From Ignavibacteriota bacterium (GTDB lineage Bacteria; Bacteroidota; Ignavibacteria; Ignavibacteriales; Ignavibacteriaceae), in NCBI GenBank assembly GCA_013285405.1, contig CP053446.1, forward strand, positions 3,333,001 to 3,397,000: DNA of 64,000 bases. Direction: 5' to 3'. This document shows, in pieces, positions 45,334 to 54,317 of this stretch. How positions within the stretch are numbered: the first letter of the stretch is position 1; each line of letters starts with the position of its first letter. The translations under genes were made by a program, and so were the position numbers. The notes beneath the pieces were generated by a model. It was given only the letters and a program-made list of their open reading frames with translations, ran no database searches and was not told the origin of the DNA.

Positions 45334-46638
45334 CTATCTTACAAAATAATGATTTGTATTATTATGAATACAGGTAAAAGAATTATTAAGGAAAATTTTA
45401 ATATGTAGCTGAAAAAAATCAGGCATCTTTATATTATTTTCTTCTGCAACTGTCTTTACCATAAAATTAGGACCATTGCCAATATATGTCATACTCCCGA
45501 AATAAACTGCACCAATACAAATTGCTTTCAATATTTCTTCCGGAATCCCCGCGATTAAATTTGCAGAGTTTGCACCAAGTCCCAAAGCTAATGAGTGAAA
45601 TGTTACTGCAGTAGGTGTGTTATCTAAAAAACTGCTTAACAATCCAGTGTAATAATAAAATTCAGTTGCTGAAGTAATTCCAAACGATTTTGCATTCACT
45701 TCAAGATAAAGAAGACAAGGCACCATTGTTACAAAAATTCCTAAAAACAAATAAGCAACTTCCTGAATCGGCATCCAGGTGAAATTATTTGATATCCGTA
45801 AAAGTCTTGGTGTAAACAGAATTGATAAATAACCGGCAATCATAATTACTGCTTCTCGAATAAATTTAAAGTAATGATTTGAATGCATGACCGTAACGTA
45901 TTCTTCATTAAGAAACGCAACTGCTAAAATCACTATGAGCAGAAAAATAAAATTACGCTTGCCCTCAAGTTTTAAAGGTCTGATTGATGATTTATCAATA
46001 GCAATCGAAGTAATGTCTTCTTTTTTATGATAGTACATATCCGAAATGTAATAGATTATTAAAAGCAGCAGATTCACAAATAACCATTCAGGGAAGAGTC
46101 TGAAAAACCATTCGAATGGTGCGCCTCTCAGATACATCATAAACAATGGCGGATCTCCCAGCGGAGTCAATAGTCCTCCGCAGTTGGCAACTATTCCGAT
46201 AAAAAATAAAATGGTATGAACTTTATATTTTCTTTGTTTGTTTGTTTGTATGATTGGACGGATTAAAAGCATTGCAGCTCCGGTTGTTCCGATGAATGAA
46301 GCTAACACTGCACCAGTAGTCAAGAACAAAGTATTAATACCCGGTCTGGCTTCGATATCTCCTGATAAATATATTCCTCCCGTGATCGTAAACAATGTTC
46401 CGAGAAGTATTATAAATGGTACATAGTCGAATAATAAAGTTTCAATTAATTTATCGCTTAGTCCATTTGCTAATAAATAAATTATAACCGGTAGGCTCAA
46501 AACAATTGCAACGAGTAATTTGTTTTTGTTCTTTTCCCAGAAATGATTCCAGAAAAGCGGAAAGATTGCTATTGATAAAAGCATCAATAGAAAAGGAATA
46601 AGTGATAAAATATTTATGCTGGCTAATTCAGGTTCCAT
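45334..46638 (-). CDS. Sodium:proton antiporter-type membrane protein, C-terminus altered by a frameshift
   Basis: 434 residues with about 11 hydrophobic helices, including NCGGLLTPLGDPPLFMMYLR and YIGNGPNFMVKTVAEEN, which match NhaD/ArsB-CitM-type antiporters. After MPDFF the read-out ends in a polar tail (QLHIKIFLNN...HYFVR). Deleting one base of the A7 tract at 45412-45418 gives SYILKFSLIILLPVFIII, a normal last membrane helix, and a stop at 45339. So the last helix is probably lost in this copy or the tract is miscalled. Confidence 0.85.
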   Translation of the reverse strand: MEPELASINILSLIPFLLMLLSIAIFPLFWNHFWEKNKNKLLVAIVLSLPVIIYLLANGLSDKLIETLLFDYVPFIILLGTLFTITGGIYLSGDIEARPGINTLFLTTGAVLASFIGTTGAAMLLIRPIIQTNKQRKYKVHTILFFIGIVANCGGLLTPLGDPPLFMMYLRGAPFEWFFRLFPEWLFVNLLLLIIYYISDMYYHKKEDITSIAIDKSSIRPLKLEGKRNFIFLLIVILAVAFLNEEYVTVMHSNHYFKFIREAVIMIAGYLSILFTPRLLRISNNFTWMPIQEVAYLFLGIFVTMVPCLLYLEVNAKSFGITSATEFYYYTGLLSSFLDNTPTAVTFHSLALGLGANSANLIAGIPEEILKAICIGAVYFGSMTYIGNGPNFMVKTVAEENNIKMPDFFQLHIKIFLNNSFTCIHNNTNHYFVR

Positions 46639-46733
46639 GTAGAAAATTTAAAATTACGAATACATATTTTGGGTGGGGAATAAAAATAATATCCTGCAAA
46701 TATTTGTGATTCTGTAAATCTTTATAGACAACA

Positions 46734-48557
46734 TTAAATTTCGTGTCTCGTCACTACTCCATGAAGTTTATTGTATGGAAAGTTATAGAAGCTCGCAAAT
46801 GATGGAGTTATTTTTTTAATGAATGAATAAATCCTGAAAAACATTTTTGTTGTTTTAATATCATCAACACCGTAAAAAATAACTTTCTCTGAGATTCCCT
46901 GTCGTTTAAACAATTCAGGTAAATTAGGAATTTGCATATACCCAACTGAAACGGACATTCCATATAATCCTTTCGAATATTCTTTCATCTCGGAAAACTC
47001 AATTCCATAAGGAACATCAGCCGTTTCGACAGCGAATAAAATATTTTTCTCATAAATAATTCCGCTTCTTATTATGCAATGAACAACATAAGGCGGAACT
47101 TTATCCAAAACTCTTGCAAAAAAAACTGCTTCTCCTTTTAACACCGGTTCTGAGGAATAAATTTGTTCAAAGTTTGTGATGAAAATGTCAAGATCCAGTG
47201 CGCGGAACTTTTTCCTGAGCATATCAGAACCTTTAAGCCATATCTGAATCAAAGACATTACTAGTATAGCGATTATGATTGACCAGTATCCACCAGCAGG
47301 AATTTTTGTAAATACTGCAACCATATAAGCTAAATCAAACAACAATACAAATACCGCAAAGAATAATTGAATTTTCAATCTCTTGTTCCAGAAAACCCAG
47401 ACAAGAAATAACGCACTGATGGTCATCGTTGCAGTAACAGCAAAACCGTAAGCTGCAGATAAATTTTCTGAAGATTTAAAAATTAATACCATCAGTAAAA
47501 CTGCAGCCAGCAGCATCCAGTTTACTGAAGCAATATAAATCTGAGATCTCAGTTCAGTAGAAGTGTATTTGATTTTCATTAATGGAAATATCCGAAGGTT
47601 TATCCCTTGAAAGACTAAAGACATAACTGCACTGATCATAGCCTGAGATGCAATAATAGTCGCAAGTAAAGCGAGAATTAAAAATGGAACATACAAAACC
47701 GGAGAAATGTTATTCACCGAAGAGAAAAGAATTTGCAGCGTTGAACCAGCAGTTAACAAAAAAGCTCCCTGACCAAAATAATTTATTACTAACGCAATTA
47801 CTACAAATATCCATGCATACCTAATTGATTTTCCTCCCAGATGTCCCATATCCGCATAAAGAGCTTCACCGCCGGTCGCACAAAGAATTACATCACTTAA
47901 AACCAGGAATGAAACAAAGCCATTATGAAAAAGCATATTTAGCCCATGCACCGGGTTAATAGCTTTTAATATAAATAAATTATCAAACACGTAATATGAT
48001 CCAGCAAGAAAAAGACTAATGAACCAAATCAACATTATTGGACCAAATGATTTAGCAATTTTATCCACTCCTCTTGCTTGAACTGAAAACAAAAGAATTG
48101 TTATAATGCACGTAACTAAAACTATCAGAGGCAGAGTAATCTGACTAAACTCAGGAATTAGCTGCAGACCTTCAACCGCTGAAAGAATGCTAATTGCCGG
48201 TGTGATAATGGCATCTCCAATAATTAACGATATTCCGAGGTAAGCGAGCGCAGAAGCTAATCCAAGTTTTTTCCCTTTTTTTAAAGTGCGTGCTAATGAT
48301 TCTTTCAGAACAATAATACCTCCTTCACCATTAATACTCAGCGACATTCCAAGCCAGGCATATTGAATTGTTACAATAAAAATCAGCGTCCAGAAGATGA
48401 GTGATAATACTCCGATTACATTTTCTTCAGTCGGTTTGATAAGGAAGAATATTATTGTGAGTGTATAAATTGGGCTGGTGCCAATATCACCAAATACAAT
48501 CCCCATTGCTCGCACAACTTCGCTGAATGAAGTTGATTTAGTGTTTTCGTTATTCAC
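46734..48557 (-). CDS. kup: Potassium uptake protein Kup
   Basis: 607 residues: 12 or so membrane helices, then a C-terminal cytosolic domain. The N-terminal VVRAMGIVFGDIGTSPIYTL and the SLSINGEGGIIVLKESLAR segment are typical of Kup/HAK/KT, as are LVLSDVILCATGGEALYADMG-type residues around 230 that mark the K+ path. It mediates H+-coupled K+ import. It is a single gene with a 180-bp upstream region before the thioesterase gene. Confidence 0.95.
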   Translation of the reverse strand: MNNENTKSTSFSEVVRAMGIVFGDIGTSPIYTLTIIFFLIKPTEENVIGVLSLIFWTLIFIVTIQYAWLGMSLSINGEGGIIVLKESLARTLKKGKKLGLASALAYLGISLIIGDAIITPAISILSAVEGLQLIPEFSQITLPLIVLVTCIITILLFSVQARGVDKIAKSFGPIMLIWFISLFLAGSYYVFDNLFILKAINPVHGLNMLFHNGFVSFLVLSDVILCATGGEALYADMGHLGGKSIRYAWIFVVIALVINYFGQGAFLLTAGSTLQILFSSVNNISPVLYVPFLILALLATIIASQAMISAVMSLVFQGINLRIFPLMKIKYTSTELRSQIYIASVNWMLLAAVLLMVLIFKSSENLSAAYGFAVTATMTISALFLVWVFWNKRLKIQLFFAVFVLLFDLAYMVAVFTKIPAGGYWSIIIAILVMSLIQIWLKGSDMLRKKFRALDLDIFITNFEQIYSSEPVLKGEAVFFARVLDKVPPYVVHCIIRSGIIYEKNILFAVETADVPYGIEFSEMKEYSKGLYGMSVSVGYMQIPNLPELFKRQGISEKVIFYGVDDIKTTKMFFRIYSFIKKITPSFASFYNFPYNKLHGVVTRHEI

Positions 48558-48738
48558 TACACCGTTTGCTTACAAAAGTTAATGTGCAGTTATAATCGAT
48601 ATTAAATTTCAAATGATGTCTGAATCGAGTAATCATAGTCTCAATATTTTAAATGCAGAATTTCATTTGTTATAAAAGAATTCAAAAGATTGACTCAAAT
48701 ATATTAAACATGTTCGGATAACATCGCTGCTATTCTGA

Positions 48739-49500
48739 TTAAATTTTTGTAAGATTAATAGGTTTCCACTCAATCATCGATTGAAATACCGGTTTATCAT
48801 TTCCTGACTTAACCGCATCTACATAAAATGATGATGGGTTTGTACTAATCTTCTCTCTTCTCAATTCTATCGTATCAGAAAATTTTGTTTCTGAGTTGAA
48901 TGAAACGGTTAGTGTATTTATCACATTATTATGATGGAAATCAAGATCAAAACAATTTAACATCATATCAACGTATCGGACGTTATTAGTGTGCTGATTT
49001 AAATCAATTTCAGAATAACGGACTTGTGTTGAATAAATATTTTCTGTTCTTGATGGAATATTTATTTTTTGAGGAAGTTCAGTTAACGCATCTTTTGAAA
49101 AAAGCATTTTGGAATCAGGAAATAATTGTGTGAGAATTTTTGGACGAAATGATTTTGAATCGAGCAGAATCCATGCAGAAGTTCCTTTGCAAATAACTCT
49201 ATTTGCAGAATCCATCATCAGATAATCTCTGATTGAATAAAGTTTATATTGTTTCTTTGGCCAGGTTTGAATTTTGATTTGATCTGAAAATTTCGGGTAG
49301 TCTATAAATTCAAACTTCGCCCAGGACAGAACCCAGATCAATCCCTTCGAAACAAAATCCGAAAATCCAAAATGCAATCGTTCCGCATCATTTGAAGCTG
49401 CATCTTGAAAGTAATCGAGAACCACACTCACTTTCATTCGATTAAATGCATCAACATCAGTTGAGCGAATTTTAAAAGAAGTTTCCCAGATTGAGTTCAT
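48739..49500 (-). CDS. Acyl-ACP thioesterase
   Basis: 253 residues, double hot-dog fold. N-terminal EVSFKIRSTDVDAF-like opening residues (SFKIRSTDVDAFNRMKVSVV) and GLIWVLSWAKFEFIDYP, then ICKGTSAWILLDSKSFRP. The second half has YSEIDLNQHTNNVRYVDMML with the active-site Asn/His pattern. It releases free fatty acids from ACP. It precedes kup by 180 bp. Confidence 0.9.
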   Translation of the reverse strand: MNSIWETSFKIRSTDVDAFNRMKVSVVLDYFQDAASNDAERLHFGFSDFVSKGLIWVLSWAKFEFIDYPKFSDQIKIQTWPKKQYKLYSIRDYLMMDSANRVICKGTSAWILLDSKSFRPKILTQLFPDSKMLFSKDALTELPQKINIPSRTENIYSTQVRYSEIDLNQHTNNVRYVDMMLNCFDLDFHHNNVINTLTVSFNSETKFSDTIELRREKISTNPSSFYVDAVKSGNDKPVFQSMIEWKPINLTKI

Positions 49501-50025
49501 AGTTTATCAAATTATTAAGTTCTGATGATGACAATATAAAAAATTATTTCCGCTGCCGTAATTTTTGAATTAACGTGTCACGATAATTCATTCTTCAACA
49601 GTCTGTATTTTTTTAATTGAAGTTTCAATTTTCTGAAATGTTTTATTTGGATTGCCAAGAAACTCTTCATTTTTTATCCGAATAAATTTTATCCTAAACG
49701 TTTCAAGATATTTCTGTCTTGCTTTATCATAATACTTTTATTCAGGAATTTCGTGAATCTTACCCTCAAGCACAACAGCAAGTATTAATTCGTAACAATA
49801 AAATTCATGCTTCAATGATTTGTAAAATTCTGACCGAATATAAACATTAGAGTTATCCAACTCATTCATTTTGACTTAATAATAAAATAATTAAACGTAA
49901 ATAGAATTAATAAATTAATATGTAAGATCTGATGATATATTTAATAAGTTGCTATAATTTAATTGCACTTGCATTTAAATAAAAAAAACTGAAAGTTAAT
50001 TTGTCAAAGATAAAAAGGAAATTTT
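49501..50025. other. Intergenic region with DUF559 pseudogene and kelch-gene leader
   Basis: It contains the DUF559 pseudogene (49588-49869) and about 155 bp of AT-rich leader for the kelch gene. No terminator, RNA or intact gene is seen in the rest. An AAAAAGG purine run lies 9-10 nt before the kelch start. Confidence 0.6.
49588..49869 (-). pseudogene. Degenerate DUF559 endonuclease-like gene
   Basis: On the minus strand from an ATG at 49869 to a TGA at 49588 there are 94 codons with an in-frame TAA after HEIPE. Across the stop the reading is clearly DUF559: EFYCYELILAVVLEGKIHE, then KYYDKARQKYLETFRIKFIR and IKNEEFL. The usual ELDG metal site has become VLEG, so the catalytic residues are also lost. 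The N-terminal part of the domain is truncated. DUF559 proteins are very-short-patch-repair-type nucleases. Confidence 0.8.
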
Positions 50026-51207
50026 ATGAAACAGTTTTTAATTTCGACCTTAGTACTGGTATTTTCTCAATTGATATTCACTCAGACAATTCCAAATCTG
50101 CCGATACCCATTGGTGGAGGTAATGCTGAAGTTTGGCATAATAATATTTATTATTTCGGAGGTTCCGATAGCTGGTCAGGTAATACAATTTATCCGCGAA
50201 TTTATAAGTTCGATGGTGCAAATTGGAGTTATTACGATTCAATCCCTGATAACAAAGTATGGGATGCTGAGACAATACTTTATGGAGATTACGTTTACCT
50301 ATTTGGTGGGTGGCCATTCGGTTCCGAACTAAACAGAAGATATGATCTTAACACAGGAGATTGGGTGTATCTAGCTAATAGCCCAAACACAAATCAGACT
50401 TATGGTTTAACCGCCGAAGAAGTAAATGGAAATATTTATCTTTTTAATGCTTTTGGAGAAGTATTCGAATATAATATTTCTGGTGATTCGTGGACTTCAA
50501 AAACACCCAACACTGTGGAGGGAGGATGGGGCTTGAGTTCCATTCTATATCAGAATGAGGTTTATATTCTTGGATGGAACGATTCAGCGTTTTATAAATA
50601 TACTCCTTCAACCGATTCCTGGACGCAACTAAGTGTTTCTCCCTACCAGGTCGATGCTTGTTCATTTGGTATTATGAATAATCTCATCTACGCTATCGGT
50701 GGGAACGCTGGCGGATCATCCGGTGCGAGTTACAAAAGTATGATGGTTTATAATATATCTTTTAATTCCTGGACAATCAGCTCTCAGGAATTAAGTTCCA
50801 AAAGAGACTGGATGGCAACTGCTGAGTACGAAGGAGGACTGTATGTCTTGGGAGGAATTGATTCAGTCGATATCGCAGTTGACATCGTTGAAGAGATGGT
50901 TTCACAGAGCACACAAGTGGTTAATACTGGGATGGGAATTTCAGAAGAATATTCCCTTGAGCAGAATTATCCCGATCCATTTAACCCCAGCACAAAGATC
51001 GCCTATTCTATTCCCAGTTTATCTTTTGTAAAACTGAAAGTTTATAATGAATTGGGTAAGGAAATAAAAACTTTAGTAGATGAAGAGGAACCTGCTGGAA
51101 ATTATTTGGTTGAATTTGATGGGGCAAATCTTCCCAGTGGAACGTATTTCTATCAATTAATTGCTAATAATATTTCTGAGACAAAGAAGATGATTCTCCT
51201 TAAATAG
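50026..51207 (+). CDS. Secreted kelch-repeat protein with type IX secretion C-terminal domain
   Basis: 393 residues. Signal peptide MKQFLISTLVLVFSQLIFTQ, then kelch-type repeats (NNIYYFGGSDSWSG, DYVYLFGGWPFG, NLIYAIGGNAGGSSG, GGLYVLGGIDSVD) forming a six- or so-bladed propeller to about residue 290. The last 85 residues are a type A sorting domain: EYSLEQNYPDPFNPSTKIAY, later GTYFYQLIANN and TKKMILLK. The sorting domain is strongly Ignavibacteria-like. The molecular target is unknown. It has its own terminator. Confidence 0.93.
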   Translation: MKQFLISTLVLVFSQLIFTQTIPNLPIPIGGGNAEVWHNNIYYFGGSDSWSGNTIYPRIYKFDGANWSYYDSIPDNKVWDAETILYGDYVYLFGGWPFGSELNRRYDLNTGDWVYLANSPNTNQTYGLTAEEVNGNIYLFNAFGEVFEYNISGDSWTSKTPNTVEGGWGLSSILYQNEVYILGWNDSAFYKYTPSTDSWTQLSVSPYQVDACSFGIMNNLIYAIGGNAGGSSGASYKSMMVYNISFNSWTISSQELSSKRDWMATAEYEGGLYVLGGIDSVDIAVDIVEEMVSQSTQVVNTGMGISEEYSLEQNYPDPFNPSTKIAYSIPSLSFVKLKVYNELGKEIKTLVDEEEPAGNYLVEFDGANLPSGTYFYQLIANNISETKKMILLK

Positions 51208-51544
51208 CTCAACCGACTTTTTGAAGGCAACATAAAATCTAAAATAAAAAAGGTGAGTTAGCAGCTCGCCTTTTGCAATTGTGATAGATTCTCAACTGAA
51301 TATTGTTTGGATTTTTTTATAAATATTTTGTCTCCACCGGGACGTTTCTTAAAACTAAGTTTATAATTGTTTAATTTTTAATCCCGTTAGGGATGATATA
51401 TAAAATTATTGTCGCCACCCTCCTTTTTAAAATTCTATATATAAAAAATAAACATAGGGCAAAACTAGATGTTCATTTTACAATTTAAACTTACGCATCA
51501 ATTTCTTATTTTCAATCTAACAATTCCCTCAATTAAATTTTTTA
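51208..51544. other. Intergenic region before polA with a small palindrome
   Basis: Besides the terminator at 51247-51274 it holds a palindrome ATCCCGTTAGGGAT at 51381-51394, between GTCTCCACCGGGACG (51341 onward) and GTCGCCACCCTCC (51411 onward). The ATCCCGTTAGGGATGATAT string looks like short dispersed repeats known from intergenic DNA in this phylum, but one copy in this window cannot prove that. Nothing else is recognisable. Confidence 0.4.
51247..51274 (+). terminator. Rho-independent terminator after the kelch gene
   Basis: AAAAGGTGAG pairs with CTCGCCTTTT around TTAGCAG (one G-T pair). The hairpin starts about 40 bp after the kelch stop, and the A-run on the 5' side would also allow function on the other strand. 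Confidence 0.75.
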
Positions 51545-54304
51545 ATGATGAAAAATAAAACATTCGTAATTGTTGATGCGATGGCAATGGCTTACAGAGC
51601 ATACTTTGCATTCATCAACCGACCATTGACTACAAAAAGCGGTGAACCAACCTCCGCAGTATTTGGATTTATGAACCAGCTTGTTAAAGTGCTTGAAGAT
51701 CATAAACCTGATTATATCGCTGTCGCTTCTGATTCAAAAGAAAAAACTTTTCGTCACGAAATTTATAAAGAATACAAAGCAACACGCGAAGCAATGCCGG
51801 AAGATATGATTCCGCAAATAGGAAGGATAAAAGAAATTGTTGAGTTGCTGAATATTCCCCTTTATATAAAACCCGGATATGAAGCTGATGATATAATCGG
51901 AACAGCAGTTCGTCTTGCAGAAAAAAAAGGAATGATTTCGTACGCCGTTACTCCTGATAAAGATTATATGCAATTAGTTAGTGATAAAACAATTATTGCA
52001 AAACCCGGTCGGGGATCTGACGAAGTTTCTTTCTTTGATGTAAAAAAAGTAAAAGAAAATTATGGATTCGAACCGAAACAAATGATTGACTACCTGGCTT
52101 TAGTTGGCGACAGTTCTGATAATATTCCTGGTGTAAAAGGCGTTGGCGAAAAAACCGCTCTTCCATTAATTCAGCAGTTTGGTTCGATAGAAAATCTTTA
52201 TAAAAATCTGGATAAGGTTGAGAAAGAAGGAACGAAGAAAAAGCTGGAAGAAAATAAAAACAATGCTTTTCTTTCAAAAGAACTTGCTACAATTAATTGC
52301 AAGGTTCCAATGGAAATAGATTTTGAGAAAGCTAAGTTTAGTAAACCCGATGTTGATAAAATGCGTGAAGTTTTTGTTGAATTAGAATTTAATAGTTTGT
52401 TTACAAGATTACTTAAAATTTATGATCTGGAAAATCAGAAACAGGAAATCAAAGAAGAAGAATTTTCAAATGCATCAACTTTTGATAAATCAAAATCAAA
52501 GTATGAACTTATCACAACAAAAAAAGATGCAGAAAAGCTAGCAGAAAAATTAGGTAAAAAAGAGTTGATAGTATTTGATACAGAAACCGATTCACTAAAT
52601 CCATTTGAATTAAATATTGTCGGTGCTTCTTTTTCAACAAAAGCAGGAGAAGGATTTTTTGTAGCGATTGATCCCGGAAGCAGAATATTTTCCGATGGTA
52701 AAGAAAGATTACCTGTTGATGATTTTAAAAAAATATTCAAACCGCTATTCGAGAATAAAAAAATTAAAAAAGTTTGTCAAAATGGTAAGTATGATATTTC
52801 GGTTATGCGCAGTCTTGGAATTAGAGTAGAGAATTTTTATTTCGATACTATGATTGCCAGCTATATATATGATCCCGATGAAAAACACGGAATGGATGAT
52901 CTCTCAGAAAAGTATTTGAATTATAAACCTATTCCACTTTCCACACTGATTGGTGAGAAGAAAGATCCAACCAAAATTTATGATGCAGAGGTTGAAAAAC
53001 TTTCAGATTATGCTGCTGAAGATGCTGACATAACATTTCAACTTTATGAAATTCTCAGCAAAATAATTACAAAAGATAAACTTGAAAAAGTTGCATTCGA
53101 TGTTGACTTCCCGCTTATTCCTGTACTCGAAGCAATGGAATATGAAGGCGTTAATATTGATAAATCAGCACTTGAAAGTTATAGCAAGGAGTTGCAAAAG
53201 CTGATTAATGGTTATACAAAAAAAATATATAAATCTGCGGGTGAAGAATTTAACATCAGCTCACCAAAACAATTGCAGGTAATTCTTTTTGAAAAACTTG
53301 GATTGGAATCAGGCAGAAAAACTAAAACCGGATTTTCAACAGATGCCCGTGCACTTGAAAATCTTCGAGGCGAACACGAAATAATAGAAATGATTTTGAA
53401 TTATCGTCAGGCTTCAAAATTAAAATCAACATACACGGATTCGTTACCCAATCTTATAAATCCAAAAACCGGAAGAGTTCATACAGATTTCAATCAAACA
53501 GTAGCAGCAACAGGAAGACTTTCAAGCTTGAATCCAAATCTTCAGAATATTCCTATTCGGACTGAGATGGGAAAAGAAATTCGAAAAGCATTTGTTCCCC
53601 GCGATAAAAATTATTTTTTGATAAGTGCAGACTACAGTCAGATTGAACTTCGATTACTTGCAGCGATTTGTAAAGATGAAGCATTGATGAAAGCTTTCAA
53701 AAATGGAGAAGATATTCACAGAAGTACCGCTGCTCTTGTTTTCATGGTCGATCCGATAGATGTTACACCTGATATGCGAAGAAAAGCAAAAGAAGTTAAC
53801 TTCGGAATTTTATATGGGATTGGTCCATTTGGTTTGAAAACAAGATTAGGAATTCCACAAGCTCACGCAAAAGAAATTATTGATCTTTACTTCAATACTT
53901 TCAAGAAAGTAAAAAACTATATGGAAGATTCAGTCAGTAAAGCTAAAGAAAAAGGATTTGCTGAAACTTTACTTGGACGAAGAAGATTTCTCAAAAATAT
54001 TAATAGCAATAACAGAGTTGTCCGTCAGTTTGAGGAAAGAGTTGCTATCAATATGCCGATTCAAGGTACGGCTGCTGATATGATAAAACTTGCGATGATA
54101 AAAATTCACAATGAATTTGAAAAAAGAAAGTTCAAAACTAAAATGGTTCTTCAGGTTCATGATGAACTATTGTTCGATGCTCATAAAGATGAAGTTGATG
54201 AATTGCGTCCGCTCATAAAAAAAATTATGGAATCAGCTTTACCTCTTGATGTTCCGATTGTTGTTGATACAGGAGTTGGTGATAATTGGCTGGATGCGCA
54301 CTAA
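51545..54304 (+). CDS. polA: DNA polymerase I
   Basis: 919 residues, all three domains present. The 5'-nuclease domain starts VDAMAMAYRAYFAF. The 3'-5' exonuclease has IVFDTETDSLNPF (Asp/Glu metal ligands), NGKYDISVM and YAAEDADITF. Polymerase motifs are A SADYSQIELRLLAAI, B RRKAKEVNFGILYG, C LQVHDELLFDA. Proofreading residues are intact, unlike many Gram-positive PolA proteins. Either ATG at 51545 or 51548 could be used. It is followed after 13 bp by a GT9 glycosyltransferase. Confidence 0.97.
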   Translation: MMKNKTFVIVDAMAMAYRAYFAFINRPLTTKSGEPTSAVFGFMNQLVKVLEDHKPDYIAVASDSKEKTFRHEIYKEYKATREAMPEDMIPQIGRIKEIVELLNIPLYIKPGYEADDIIGTAVRLAEKKGMISYAVTPDKDYMQLVSDKTIIAKPGRGSDEVSFFDVKKVKENYGFEPKQMIDYLALVGDSSDNIPGVKGVGEKTALPLIQQFGSIENLYKNLDKVEKEGTKKKLEENKNNAFLSKELATINCKVPMEIDFEKAKFSKPDVDKMREVFVELEFNSLFTRLLKIYDLENQKQEIKEEEFSNASTFDKSKSKYELITTKKDAEKLAEKLGKKELIVFDTETDSLNPFELNIVGASFSTKAGEGFFVAIDPGSRIFSDGKERLPVDDFKKIFKPLFENKKIKKVCQNGKYDISVMRSLGIRVENFYFDTMIASYIYDPDEKHGMDDLSEKYLNYKPIPLSTLIGEKKDPTKIYDAEVEKLSDYAAEDADITFQLYEILSKIITKDKLEKVAFDVDFPLIPVLEAMEYEGVNIDKSALESYSKELQKLINGYTKKIYKSAGEEFNISSPKQLQVILFEKLGLESGRKTKTGFSTDARALENLRGEHEIIEMILNYRQASKLKSTYTDSLPNLINPKTGRVHTDFNQTVAATGRLSSLNPNLQNIPIRTEMGKEIRKAFVPRDKNYFLISADYSQIELRLLAAICKDEALMKAFKNGEDIHRSTAALVFMVDPIDVTPDMRRKAKEVNFGILYGIGPFGLKTRLGIPQAHAKEIIDLYFNTFKKVKNYMEDSVSKAKEKGFAETLLGRRRFLKNINSNNRVVRQFEERVAINMPIQGTAADMIKLAMIKIHNEFEKRKFKTKMVLQVHDELLFDAHKDEVDELRPLIKKIMESALPLDVPIVVDTGVGDNWLDAH

Positions 54305-54317
54305 CCAGAGTAAGAGT

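Noticed and set aside
48696..48703. TAnnTTTG-like octamer on the minus strand about 140 bp upstream of kup
   Set aside because: Fits the -7 consensus but no -33 partner, and such octamers are frequent in this AT-rich sequence. No ydaO-type riboswitch fold was seen either.
54246..54317. Earlier start for the first GT9 gene, inside polA
   Set aside because: The added 24 residues overlap the polA end and do not match the GT9 N-terminus.
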